This document shows, piece by piece, positions 24,291 to 35,462 of a stretch of 64,000 nt of DNA. Origin of the DNA: Diphasiastrum complanatum. Taxonomy: Eukaryota; Streptophyta; Lycopodiopsida; Lycopodiales; Lycopodiaceae. The DNA lies in contig CM055106.1 of assembly GCA_029204225.1 (NCBI GenBank), positions 6,482,603 to 6,546,602 on the forward strand, given 5' to 3'. Below the pieces are notes generated by a model. The model was not told the origin of the DNA. It searched no databases and worked only from the letters and a program-made list of their open reading frames with translations. Position numbers and translations under genes: made by a program. Positions within the stretch are counted from its first letter, which is position 1; every line of letters starts with the position of its first letter.

Positions 24291-24940
24291 CCTTTTATAG
24301 ACTAATTTGGAGGAGGGTCTATTAGACAAAGTACTAGTTTGGCTCATCAGTTCTAGACAAAAATTTGCAGGCATGTTCAATACTATGATAATAGTTTCCA
24401 GAATTCTCAGCAAAGGTTCCTGACCAATAGGGTATCTCGTCGAAGGTTCTGTAGGTCTGGCAAAGGTTAACCCTCGCCTAAGTGCATCCTTCGCCTAGGT
24501 ACTGCATTTGATAATTTTTTTCATTTTTTTTCTAACCTAATTTTTGTATTATGAATCCATCTGTCAGGTTGGCGAAGGTTCATGTTGAGTGTAGCATGCC
24601 CGGCGAAGGCTCCCAAAGTGGCATATCCCTGAACTCTCATCTAGCTTCAAAACATGTACTTCCTCCACAAACCAACCTTCGCTCAACTCAATATAAGCAT
24701 ATTTGAGTTGAATGTATCATATGGCAACTCGACGAAGGTTAATATGATTGTTTGTTCAAGACTTGACTAAAATAGTGATATTTTAGTCATTTTCCAAAAA
24801 CATTAGGAGATATTAGAACTCAAAATGGGCCCTTTGTCAAGATGTTTTTTTTTTACTTTGCACACTTTCAACGCTTAAGTGGCCCGATGAATTGTAATAG
24901 TGGTTGATGGACGAAAATTGCTTTTTCCTGGTCAAATTTT
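24291..24940. other. Non-coding stretch with repeated CGAAGGTT motif
   Basis: No gene. The motif (G)CGAAGGTT or a close variant occurs about seven times on both strands between 24408 and 24740. A similar cluster lies at 33620-33870. It may be part of a Gypsy LTR or leader. This stretch is missing from the left arm. Confidence 0.5.
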
Positions 24941-26161
24941 GGTGATTTTCAAAAATCCTGCCTGGCAGTAAAAACAATTGTGATTGGACCACAGTTACTG
25001 TCCAAAAACTCTTTTGATGCCCGTATTTGTACACTCGAGGTTTATTTGACGTCAATAGTCATAAACTGTAGTTAACTAATCCCTGTAGTTTAGGAACTTC
25101 TTGTCATTCTTAGGTATACCTCTCATTCTCTTTGTTCCCATTTGTACTCAACTTTCATAGAGACATTTTGGACTAATGGCGACACATAATCGAAAACCAA
25201 GAAGAACCATTGATGCAGGCTTTTGGATGAAGGCGAGTAGTTTAGTACTAGAGGCCATTCGCAGACCCAATATCGGATCAGCGTGTGCGTAGAAAGTCAA
25301 CAGCTGCAGAAAGTAGGTCGGGCGCGCCAAATCGATATCAAGTAGAAAAGTTGAAAATAGGCGATAGCAGATGGGCGTGCAGGAGTTTGGACAGGAATAT
25401 CACGATTGGATTGGGCGTGCTGAACCGATATTGCCTGTTCTTAAAAAAAAATGGTAACTTTTGAAAGACAGTTCGGAGTGAGACGATTACAATGCCATTA
25501 GAAAGCCCTCGACGAGAGCTTTTCAATGACCACAACATGATTTAGTTAAAAGCTACGGTTGAAGATATATTTTTAGTCAAAGTTTTGGGCGATCAACAGT
25601 CAACGATCAACCTAATATCTGATCGGCATGCGCTGATCTGATATTAGGGTTTTTTAAGAAAAAAATTGTGAAAGAGCTTGATGAGAGCTTTGCAACGGCA
25701 CCAAAATGACCTAATTTGGATGTGTCTTGTGTCTTGTGTAATTTGGTATAGTTTGGTATTAGAGCCTTGTTTGTTGGTTTATTTCATGCTTATGCTTTCA
25801 TTGTTGTTTAGTATCCTCGTTATCTTTTGCTCGATACATTTTCTAAATCGTTATTAGCCTTCAGACAATCTTCGATACATCCACCAGCAATAAGTGTCCA
25901 AGATGCAAGGTGCTCAGGATAGTGTTCCGCTAAGCCGCAGTTGTAGTTATCGAATTCTAGCTCCCACCTGTACCCATATTTTGTATCATGGCAATTTTCG
26001 CATTCTGAAAAGTCTATCGATCTCTCGCCAATGTTGTGCTCACAACCGAAGAAACTGAAGCTCAGCATCAATGGAATCTTGCTCTCTTCTCTCCTTGACA
26101 GGTGTATCAACATAAATCTTTATTTTTGTTAAAAGCTTCTACGTTTTCTCTTGCAAATCGC
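24941..26161 (+). other. Caulimovirid intergenic region and leader, right copy
   Basis: Counterpart of 4023-5286. Expected to hold the viral promoter and leader. The primer binding site is at 25754-25766. On the minus strand, 25820-26113 is an open frame of 97 codons, rich in Cys and aromatic residues. The left copy keeps most of it but with a stop. I cannot assign it a function. Confidence 0.6.
25754..25766 (+). other. Pararetroviral primer binding site, right copy
   Basis: TGGTATTAGAGCC, one change from the tRNA-Met site TGGTATCAGAGCC, about 395 bases before the movement-protein ATG. Confidence 0.65.
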
Positions 26162-27000
26162 ATGATCGCTGAACTGACTGTCGAATCTTTTGATTATTTT
26201 ATCAGATTAACCAAAATTTGGGAAGATGCTCGCAAAGTTGCTATTTCTAAACATTATAACTTTGTGCATCTAGAATTAATTCAGATTGGTATTAATCCAT
26301 TATTCTGAAAGGGTTTGCCTATCTCTTGTTTAGTTGCAATACTTGATACAAGACACAAATTTTTTGAAGATCAACTCATTGGCGGATGCGAAGGTAATCT
26401 AGCCAATGGTCCCTTGTATTTGGAAGTTAAGCCTAATTTTTGTTTATCTCTTACGGACCCATACTTCCCTGAGATCCTCACTTTGTGCATCAAGCTTTCT
26501 GGTCTCAATATTAAAAATCAATCAGACAATCTTGAAGTAGCATACTCAATGTTAGGTAGAGCCGTCAATACTGGCCTTCCGGTAGTATATGAAAGTTCAA
26601 AAGCCAAAGAAAAAGAGCAAGATATTGTTATTAAAACATATGCCCAAAATCATGATCAAGTTCTGACTTGTGAAATCTCTTTGTGAAAGTACAATACTTT
26701 GGGGACCAAAAATGGATCTTAAAAAATCCACAAGAGTTATTATGTGCTTGCTTACCAATCTATCAGAAAACTAGTTACCAAAAAAACTTGATCTATATTG
26801 GCAGGGTAAACAACAGGCATTGATAATGAAAATACAGATCATTGACACAAATCTGAGTTGGCACGTGTGTGCTAGTATGGCCTACAAGCTGAGTTTGAAG
26901 TGTTCAAAGTGTTGGCTTCATTTGGATCATCAAAAATCAATGTACATGAGAGTAGAAACTCAAGTCACCAATATCTTCCAAAAATATTCTATCTTCTAAC
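26162..27000 (+). pseudogene. Caulimovirid movement protein (30K type), right copy
   Basis: From ATG 26162 (MIAELTVESFDYFIRLTKIW) an N-terminal segment runs to a stop at about 26308. The frame reopens after it with 'LDTRHKFFEDQLIGGCEGNL', the LTD-containing 30K core and 'VAYSMLGRAVNTG', ending at 26686 because about 145 bases present in the left copy are deleted. A frame-shifted tail reaches about 27000. In the virus this protein opens plasmodesmata. It lies directly after the leader and before the coat protein, in the normal order. Not functional. Confidence 0.72.
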
Positions 27001-27379
27001 TATGGGAGATGAAGCTACATAGTAAACTCACTTCCTTTGCAAAGTTAGGTGAATTTCCAGCATGTAATAAGGAAGTAGACTCAACTTTCTTGCCCTAAAA
27101 TGAAACCCTACCCTATTTCCTAGAATTATGCCAAGTAGGTACATGGTTGGTCAAAATCTCACCACAATTTTAGGTGTAGGTCCTATAATCTAGGAATCAC
27201 TACCAAATGGATCTTGGCCTTACGTGTATGGAACCCAATTATACACAATATTTACAATGTTCTACATGGCTAGATTTGCCAAAATAGGCTATTTTTTACA
27301 AGCTTCCTCGTTTGTAGAGAGCTGCCTCCCAGTGGATCCGATTTCAATGTCTGCATAAACCCACATTTAGTAATCCTCA
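27001..27379 (+). other. Degraded movement/coat junction of the caulimovirid
   Basis: Viral sequence with several frame changes. Most of it is absent from the left copy because of a deletion near 6410. No domain is recognised, though a Cys/His cluster (near 27380-27405) precedes the coat-protein frame. Confidence 0.45.
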
Positions 27380-29519
27380 TCTATGCCGATATTGCGCTCA
27401 AATGTTTGCCATACCTTCAAAAGAAGTGGCCTTCTCATCCTCTAATTCCCAAAAATTATTCATGGTCTCTTGTTTATCCTCTTCGTGACCAAACCTTGTC
27501 CTATGAATGTCAACCATACTTGATCCATGCCTCAAATACCTTCACCCCTGAACAAAGAGTGTTGAATTTCCAATCCCGCGCCTTGTATGATCTGTCAGTT
27601 CAGTTGCAAGAAATTCAATCCTTGTTAATTCCACAATCCTTGCCAGATTCCATGAATATAGATCCAGGTTTTATGTTTTCTTTTTCTTATCATCCTCCTC
27701 CTTTGGAATATTTTCCTTTAAATATGATGGCTACGTCTGAATCTGGTATATCTCATCCACCAAAACTTTCAAGATCAGATAAACAGCCTGAAGAATCATC
27801 AACTTCATTTCAAACTTCTCCTGCTTTTGTGTCTAAGATTGGTGACATGATTGTCTATAATATCGATCACTCTTTTCCCAAAGAAGTCATTCAAACTTTA
27901 CAATACATGTCTGCCTGGCTTGTCCATACGATTAATTTCAAGAATTTTTCTGAAAGCCAAGTTGTCAAATAGCTGCCATTGGGTTTACAGGAAACCTTAA
28001 ATTCTATTGGGAACATTTAGATCCAAGTTTGAAACACACTAGGATCTTTCAAGCTCAAATCCCGTCCTGTAGATTTATCGAAGCCCTTTATGCAGAATTT
28101 GTTGGCAACAAGACTGATGAAGCAATTGCGACTAAAGAAGCATTTAATAGAGCTCAACTGTGCGACATCAACTGCATTTCTGAATTTGTTCAACATTGTA
28201 AATATCTCATCTACCCCTTTCAAGGCCATCATGAACAGCCTATTAAACTTGCGTTTATCCACAAACTTCCTCCTCTTTCTACATTGGTTTTACAAAACTT
28301 ATCTGATAAGAATATAGAACTTGCAACAGCTTCATTAGGATTCATTCAGCAAACAATTAGTCAGTGCATCACTGATCTATGTACACTGAAATCTGCTAGC
28401 AAGTCTATTTCTCGCAGTAAACCTTTTGCTTCTTATTGTAAATCTAATTTTGCTACTAAAGATTTTGGATATTCTCTTCCTTCTCGTTCTTCTCGTTCTG
28501 TCTGTAAATGTCCGTCTAAATCCAAGTTTCAGTCTGCTCATAAGCAATCTTCATTCAGTACTCGATTCCGTCCTCGACGTTGTTTTCTTAAAAAGCGTCC
28601 AGCTACGAATCCAAAGAATTGCTTTATCTGTCAGAAACCCGGTCAATGGGCCAAGAACTGTCCTGATAAAAACAAGAAAAAGCAATTTAATAACATCCAG
28701 CTAGAAGAACAGTTCGAATATGAAATTACAAGTTCTTCGACATCTGATGCTATTTCTTTTGATTGGCAGTCTGATATGTCTGAATTGTCTGATATGTCTG
28801 AATCTGTTTCTGATTCAAATTTGTTTCCAGTCAATGTTATTGGTTCTGTTATCAATCCTACATGTTCATCTACTTCCTGTTATCAGTTAAATATGATTGA
28901 AAGAAGTAGTAAATCTCACAGGCCAGAACCTATCAAGGAAGAATCAGCCGAAGATGAATTCGACAACAACGACTCTACAGATGATGATACTTTTGATGAT
29001 GCGTTTACAAAATGCAATATTTCTTCTTTTGCTCACGTTCAAGCACAGTTTCTTCCTCCAACGAAGAAACCGTATTTTCCTATGATGAACAAGTTATCTC
29101 AAAAGCAATCTGCAGTACAACCCCCTCTTGATCCTCATATTGCAGATATCCTTGCTGGCAGAACTCCTACAAAAACTATTCATGAGATGAGCTCTCTAGA
29201 TCCATCACCTGTTCGTCGTCGACCATTCCTTTGCAATCTCAAAGTCCCTTTAGGACTCCTCTGTCTGTACATCCTCCTCAGTCTGTACATCCATCCCTTC
29301 GCTGTGTGCCCCTTGGCAAGAAACCCCTCAGCCTCGTTGTCGTCCTTCAACACCACCATACACGCCATCACCCCTCATATACCAGTGCAATCTCATCGAC
29401 TCTCTAGCTCCATCTCATACATCTCCTGTTCCAGCCCAACAGCCCTCTAAACATCTTCCTCGTTCCTATTCTCCAACTCCATCTGAAGAAGCTGGCTGTC
29501 TTGAAGCCCTGCGACTGCA
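27380..29519 (+). pseudogene. Caulimovirid coat protein and linker, right copy
   Basis: Two long frames (27406-27972 and 28029-29450) cover the coat protein. Residues around 'DSMNIDPGFMFSFSYHPPPL' form the N-terminal part. 'RIFQAQIPSCRFIEALYAEF' to 'CITDLCTLKSASKS' is the helical capsid core. A basic stretch and a zinc knuckle CFICQKPGQWAKNC (about 28620-28662) follow. The knuckle has Gln where CCHC knuckles have His. Then come an acidic Ser/Asp-rich part and a Pro/Ser-rich linker. One frame shift near 27970-28030 breaks the protein. The 473-codon second frame is unusually well kept for an old viral copy. The capsid role is inferred from order, knuckle and composition. Confidence 0.75.
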
Positions 29520-29991
29520 AACATTGCTCTACTTTCAGCACATAAAATGCTCTGGAAGATCAAAGTTCGCGCTGATCGCTATCTGATTCAAGATAGAGCA
29601 AACATTCCTATTTCATCTCGGAAAACTTATTCTGTCAATACTGGCATTGTTGTATAGCCTCCACCAGGTTACGTCTTTCAAGTATAGACAATTCACCAGT
29701 TGAAATTGTCACACACATTGCTCCCTTTGTTACAAGCCTACACAACTCCGCAGAATATTTGTATCCATCTTTTTAACAAATCAAGAGCTTTGTACTTGAT
29801 ACAAAAAAGAAATTGTAGCAGAAATTATCTTCATTCTAGTCCCTAAGATAATCTGCATGGAGTATCTAAGCTTCCAGCTGATGCTTTATCTAGAGACACT
29901 TCATCATCTTCTACTGACACTGATCCATCAGAAAATGAGAATATGCCTCCTTTAGAACCAATTAATGTTATTCAGAAATCTCCCAACTCTG
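29520..29991 (+). pseudogene. Caulimovirid dUTPase-like segment (tentative), right copy
   Basis: After the coat-protein linker the sequence encodes 'KIKVRADRYLIQDRANIPIS', then 'YSVNTGIVV', a stop and 'PPPGYVFQV', followed after a frame shift by 'FNKSRALYLIQK'. The 'TGI...PPG' and 'FNxS...iqK...AEIIF' parts resemble dUTPase, an enzyme that keeps dUTP low. The classical AGYDL and RSGLA boxes are not visible. The viral sequence ends at 29991, before the protease that follows in the left copy. Confidence 0.4.
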
Positions 29992-30004
29992 TACCAACCT
30001 CGTG

Positions 30005-31814
30005 ATGTCTGTTTTAGACCATAAATGCATCTCTGCAACCAAGAGGCATATTGTCGATTGTCGGGGTCTTCAAATCCTTCAGGTTGTTTCATAAATATTT
30101 CTTCCTCTAGATCTCCGTGGAAAAAGGTTGTCTTAACATCAATTTGGCGAATTTCCAGATTGTGCTATGTGGCGTATGCAAGGAGTTGTCGTATGCTTGT
30201 CATCTTGACCATCGACGAATATGTGTCGAAATAATCAATACCATATCTTTGTGTGTAGCCCTTCGCAACAAGCCTTGCCTTGTAATGTCCAACGGTGCCA
30301 TCTGATTTCATTTTCTTCTTGTACACCCACTTGCAGTCGACGATCTTTTTGTTTTCTGGCAGTGGCTCTAGTGTCCATGCCTCGTTTCGCCTCATCGACT
30401 CGATCTCCTCTGACATTGCCTGCTTCCATAATTCTCCCTTTGGACTCTAGACAGCTTCTTGATATGTTGTTGGCTCCTCAATGAAACTGCAGTACTCGAA
30501 TTGCACGTCTTCGCTCCACTGAAGATTCTCGGCGTAACGGTCTGGAGGTCTTCTTTATCTTGTTGACCTTCTGGGTTCGTTTCGTCGTTGCTCGAACATT
30601 TCTTGTTCGTGGGGTTGATCTTCTGCTTCCTGCTGCTCTGGAGTCTGTGGCTCAACATTCTGATCTTGCATCTGTCCTCGATCGCCCTCTTGAATTGGCA
30701 GCAGTGTGAAGATCTCATGGACTCTTTCATCTTTTAGTCCAGAGAATGTGGACTCATCAAACTTCACATCTCTACTCGAAACAACTTTTTTCGTGGTTGG
30801 GTTGTAGATTTCGTACACTTGTGATCCGTTCGAGTACCCGACCATGATCGTTTGCTCCGATTTATCATCGAGCTTGCTTCTTTTTTATTTTGGAATGTGC
30901 TTGTATGCTGCACATCCAAACACACATACATATAATAAATCAGGCATTTTACCTGTCCACATTTCATACGGTGTCTTATTTTCTAGCGCTATCATTGTTG
31001 ATTTGTTCTGCAGGTGTACAGCTGCAGCTCTTGCCTCAGCCCAGAATTGACTTGGCAATTGAGTCTGTGCCATCATGCATCTGGCTCCTTCGACTAGCGT
31101 CATGTTTCTTCTTTCCGTGACACCATTATATTCTGGTGTGTATGCATGAGTGAACTGATGTTTGATCCCTTGTTCTTGGCAGAATTTTGAAAATTCTTTG
31201 CTCTTGTACTCACCTCCATTGTACGATCTGATGATCTGAATCTTCTTTGAGTTGTGTCGCTCTACAAATGCCATGAATTTCTTGAAAGAATCAAACACTT
31301 CAGATTTTTTGTTTAGGTAGTAGATCGTAGTCATCTGGCTATAGTCATCTATGAACGTCAGGAAATACCTCGATCCTGAGGGCGAATCCATTTTCATTGG
31401 TCCACAAACATTTGAGTGGACGAGCTCAAGAACTTCTTTGGCTCTTCTTCCCTCATGTGTGAATGGATTCCGGTGCTGTTTGCCTTTCTGACAGGCTTCG
31501 TAGAACTCAGTATCGGGTCTTGATATCTTTAGATCTGTGACTGTGTCTTTCTTACGAATGTCATACAGGCTCCTCATGTTCAGATGATATATTCTCATGT
31601 GCCAAAGCTGATCTTCATTCTCTGATGCATTTAATATGCTATCAGAGTTGCTGATTATCTTGGCTTGGTAGAGATTTCCTTCTCTACATCCAACCGTCAG
31701 CAATTTGTTTGTAGTTTTCTCGATCATGCGGCATGTATTGCCATCGAACAAAACTCGAATTCCAAGATCTGCCATCTTGGAGACTGATGATATAAAATGA
31801 AAGATATGATACAA
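30005..31814 (-). pseudogene. Ty1/Copia pre-integrase, integrase and RT fragment
   Basis: The minus-strand frame 30885-31814 (309 residues) has 'SVSKMADLGIRVLFDG', the pre-integrase 'LWHMRIYHLNMRSL', and an integrase core with 'FLTFIDDYSQMTTIYYLNKK' and 'NGGEYKSKEF'. After a shift, 30555-30845 has 'MVGYSNGSQVYEIYNP' and the acidic linker. After another, 30165-30416 has RT ('NEAWTLEPLPENKKIVDCKW', 'KARLVAKGYTQRYGIDY'). It is a different lineage from the other Copia pieces here. The integrase zinc-binding site is changed ('EACQKGKQHR' instead of a C-x2-C pair). Truncated at 31800 and, by the inverted-duplication arm, at 30005. Confidence 0.9.
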
Positions 31815-32459
31815 CTTTCATCGACACAATGGAGAATTTTAGTATTTGCCAAAGATATTGTTATTAATCAAGAATGAAAGCTGGGGTTTAGCATACAATC
31901 AAATGCCATCCTAGTCTCAACAATAAATGAGAATGACTAGGATTAGTGGGTGTGATTTCTGGGTTTGGCGGCCATTCTTAATCTAGGAATCATTTATCTT
32001 CAACTATTGATCTTCAGTAAGCACGAGTTATCAACTCACATTGACTACGTCTTTGCCTTTTGTATGCATTTCTCGTCACTCCTACAGATTGAATGGTGTA
32101 TGATCATATATAGGCTATGACTATTAGTGAAACAACGAAGTGCAAATAGGCATTGTGGTATTTGTACTAAAATAACACATTACAAACAAACAAACAAAAA
32201 ACTGTTTTATTGGCCTATTAAAATGACCTAGGATTTGTGCCTATGGATGGTGCCTATCATTAGAGCTAAGTTTGAAAGCTTATTTTGGACTTCAATATAC
32301 AAGGTGAGGGATGACATTTGGTGATTACGACTAGATGCAAAGGTACATAGTGCACACACATTAAATAAGCAACATCTTTGACCACTCATTTCATGATATT
32401 TATATATAAGGATTTGTAATGCTAAATTGGAAAACTTTATGAAGCACTGTGACATCATG
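31815..32459. other. No recognised gene
   Basis: AT-rich. A 76-codon minus-strand frame at 32228-32458 is not recognised. It may be decayed Gypsy sequence, because RT debris starts directly next to it. Confidence 0.4.
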
Positions 32460-33375
32460 TTGGTGCATCTTTACTCCTCAAAGGCCTTAATTTGTTCTTC
32501 GATCCAGCGAGGATCTACCACAACTAAATAAACGACACGTGCCTTGTCGACATAGTTGATTATAAAGATGCGATAGTAGTTGGTATGACCGAGGAAGACA
32601 TATACTTCCTTCACTGTTGCAAGTAGGGGCATGTCTACGATAACCTTGATTTTTGACGGGTCGGTAGAAATACCGTCCTTTGATATTTTTGCAAGTAATA
32701 AGATGGATCGAAAGTCCATTAATGCATATACTATCTTTTTTGGAGGCAATCTTGTGTCTTGGCTTTCAAAGAAGCAAGATACCATATCTTGATCTTCTTG
32801 TGAGGTCGAGTACAAAGCACTCACTACAACAACTAAAGAGGTCTTTTGAATCAAGAGGTTAATCATGGAGCTAAAGTGCATCAAAGAGGATGATCTTCCC
32901 TTGATCAAATGTGACAACACACGTTTGATCCTTTTAGGTAAGCCTGACAAAAACCACATAATCATGGCATTCGTTAATCAACTTAGGTTCGCACTCAAAT
33001 TTGAGGCGTTTTACCCGTTCAATGTAATCTCGAACCATTTTTTGCTTTCCCATTTTAATTTTACTTAAAAGTAGAAAAGGGTCTTCCATAAATTTCCAAG
33101 GTTTGAACCATGTGATAAGGGCTACAGTCTCCCAATCTGTACGTTCAATTTAGTACCAATATTGTCCTGCGCCTCTTAAGGCCATAAGAAAAAGCTTAAG
33201 TTTATCTTGGGGAAAAACTTCGCCATAGACTTCACAAGATTCAGAATAGATCTAAAGAAATGTACCTGGATCTATTAATCCATTGTATTTGGGTAGATCC
33301 AAATGGGGTGCTCTCCTAACAATGATTGGATTGACTTCTTGAGGAGCACCTCTAGGGACAGCCATCTTTATGATT
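32460..33375 (-). pseudogene. Ty3/Gypsy gag and RT remnants with a Copia scrap inside
   Basis: On the minus strand, 33375-32965 reads as a Gypsy gag beginning 'MAVPRGAPQE' with 'YNGLIDPGTFL' and a capsid-like 'MVRDYIERVKRLKFECEPKL'. At 32700-32460 is the end of Gypsy RT: 'ISTDPSKIKVIVDMP' and 'VYVFLGHTNYYRIFI' match the usual 'DPeKikai..mP....elrsFLGl.nYYRrFI'. Protease and most of RT between them are gone. In their place, 32705-32935 holds Copia RNase H in the opposite direction. Confidence 0.75.
32705..32935 (+). pseudogene. Ty1/Copia RNase H scrap
   Basis: The + strand reads 'GGNLVSWLSKKQDTIS', 'CEVEYKALTTTTKEV', 'IKRLIMELK', the Copia RNase H segment. It is nearly the same as 38455-38590 of the Copia at 35463-38834, so it is probably from that family. 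Inserted into Gypsy sequence of opposite orientation. Confidence 0.8.
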
Positions 33376-34559
33376 TAAATCAAGCAGACAATGAGATTGG
33401 ATCTAGATTTTCAATCAAAAATATCTCAGATCAAATATGTTGGATCTCTTCCACTTGACAAGAATCAAAATTCCTATACTGTGAAAAAGATTCCTAAGAT
33501 CAACTGATCGATACTTCTCAAAAATGAAAAATTCTCATAATCAAAATCAAACTGAATTAAATTTGACCCAAAATTTGACAGAGACTTGACCTGGAAATCA
33601 AAACTAAAAATATAATTGGCAAAGGTTCCTTAGGCGAAGGTTAACTCGACGAAGGTTCAACAATGCTATTTTTTATATAAAAAAACAAACTCTCTGATCA
33701 GGTTTTTCTGACAAATTCTATGAAAATAACCTTTGACGAACTCTTAGACTCAGAATCTGACATAGATAAAGCTAGGGTAGAACTGGTGAAAGTTCCTGGC
33801 ATATAAAACGCAGTTTTTGTAGTTTGACGAGGGTAAAAATAGAGATTTTATATGATCCGGATAGAATGAATGTTCGCCAAACTCAAAAATAATAAACTAC
33901 TATAAATAGACCTCCTCGGTCTAAGGTGAGAGGTGCTCTTGAGTTGCTCTGTTCGAGTATCTTGGAGATTCGTCAGAATCAGCCAACACCACCTTCAAAA
34001 ATCAAAATATGAGAAAAGACAAAGAGAGAGTTATCAGACTAGAGACACGAGTTTGGATGAAGATCCGAAGGAGACATTTGTCCCAAAGTCTATTGATGAC
34101 CCCCCTTGTTCTTATACAATTCAACAAGGCGATGCAAGAGAAATCACAAAGTTTGTGAAAAGAAGACCATACACTTTCTGCATCGCTGACATTTCTTACA
34201 GTTCTAAATTGGCGGGCTCGTTGAATGACGATCGTCCTTTTAAATACATTGAGATGAAAGTCGTTGTTGCTAATTTTTTGGAGGTCACCACAGCTCCACT
34301 TTGGAGGATAGTGGTATTCCACTCCAGCTTGTGACAAGTTGGCGTGCACAAAGCGCTTCTCGAAGTTTGCAATGCAGGCATCAAGAATGCAATTTCGTAA
34401 GTAACTGTTATACTTTTGCCCGAACACAATAATCTGTTTCTCTGCTTTGAATATTTTCTACCAATTGAATTGAGCATTTTAATCTAATCATTTTTTCTCA
34501 ATAATTGCAGGTTCAAGCCAAATGTAAGAAATTTTAGTGAAGCTCGACCGTATACTAAG
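33376..34559 (+). other. LTR-like stretch with TATA box and CGAAGGTT motifs
   Basis: No gene is recognised. CGAAGGTT-type motifs lie at 33620-33870, then CTATAAATAGACC at about 33900-33912 and a following 'CTCTGTTCGAGTATC' region, the layout of an LTR promoter. A 133-codon frame at 33933-34334 starts just after it. I do not recognise the protein. Confidence 0.45.
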
Positions 34560-35462
34560 TGGAAAGGGGTTACCCACCCAGTGGCTTTCTTCGGGGTGGT
34601 GCGGTAAGCCCAGATAGCTGAGAAAAGTTTTGTTTCCCAATCAGAGCGACTGGTTTCAACTATCTTGGTTAGAATTTTACAGATCGTCTTGTTAGTTGAT
34701 TCAGCCTGGCCATTACACCTAGGATAGTACAGTGTACTTTTTCTGTGAACGACAAGGTAATGGCGTAGGAGATATCAACGACAGCATTTAAAAAATGTGT
34801 GTCGCGATCACTAACAAGCTCAATGGGACAACCAAAACGGGTAATAATGTATTCGTAAAGAAAACGTGGAACTGTTTTTGCGTTGGCATCCTTCGTTGTT
34901 CGGGCCTCTATCCACTTAGTGGCGTAATCTGTGACTATGAGGATGTATCGAGCTTGGGTATGTTTTGCTGCTGGACTGATGGATCCAACAAAGTCAATCC
35001 CCCACTTATGGAAGGGTTCGTCTTCTATAATGGGAGTCAATGGTGTGAAGTTTGCTTTGGTATTTTTATTTTCTCTTTGACAGACATCGCATGCTTTAAT
35101 GACAACAAACATGTCTTTAAACAGAGATGGCCACCACAATTCTGCTTGAAGGATAATCTTCGCTGTGGCTTCAACAAAAAAGTGGCCACCTCCAATGCCC
35201 TCATGAGCCTGGGATATTATCGGTCGTATCTCAGATTCATAGGCACATTGTCGAATAATGTCGTCAACACCCCTTTTGTAAAGTCGTCCCGCAATTAACT
35301 AAAAGGGCGCTGCTTTTATGAAAAAATTTATTTTTTTCGTTGTACTCAAGCCTTATTTTAGTCGGCCTGTTGTGAGGAACTGAGTGATCTCCTCAGCCCA
35401 TAGGGGTGTGGCATTGATCTAAAAAAGGCATGCATCAGGAAGATCATCATTGACTGGTGCAG
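34560..35462 (-). pseudogene. Ty3/Gypsy integrase fragment
   Basis: On the minus strand: 'DLPDACLFQI'-like segment, the HHCC zinc finger ('AHEGIGGGHF...CDVCQRENKNTK'), the core 'KWGIDFVGSI', 'YATKWIEA' and 'ELVSDRDTHFLN' (D and D of the DDE triad), then the debris of 'QAESTNKTI' and 'WVTPF'. The same family as the + strand copy at 62490-63400, with almost the same protein. It starts within a base or two of where the + strand Copia begins at 35463, so the Copia truncates it. Confidence 0.88.

Larger units (their letters stand above)
21621..29991 (+). repeat. Right arm of large inverted duplication
   Basis: The same composite as 2573-9427, in opposite orientation: non-coding block, foldback element, Copia integrase/RT, then pararetrovirus in normal gene order (leader, movement protein, coat protein, dUTPase-like part). 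The stretch 24043-24940 is absent from the left arm. It ends at 29991, where the left arm goes on to a protease. About 14 bases later a minus-strand Copia begins. Confidence 0.85.

Noticed and set aside
32471-32965. 164-codon minus-strand frame as one Gypsy protein
   Set aside because: Its first half is the antisense of a + strand Copia RNase H scrap; only 32460-32700 is Gypsy RT.
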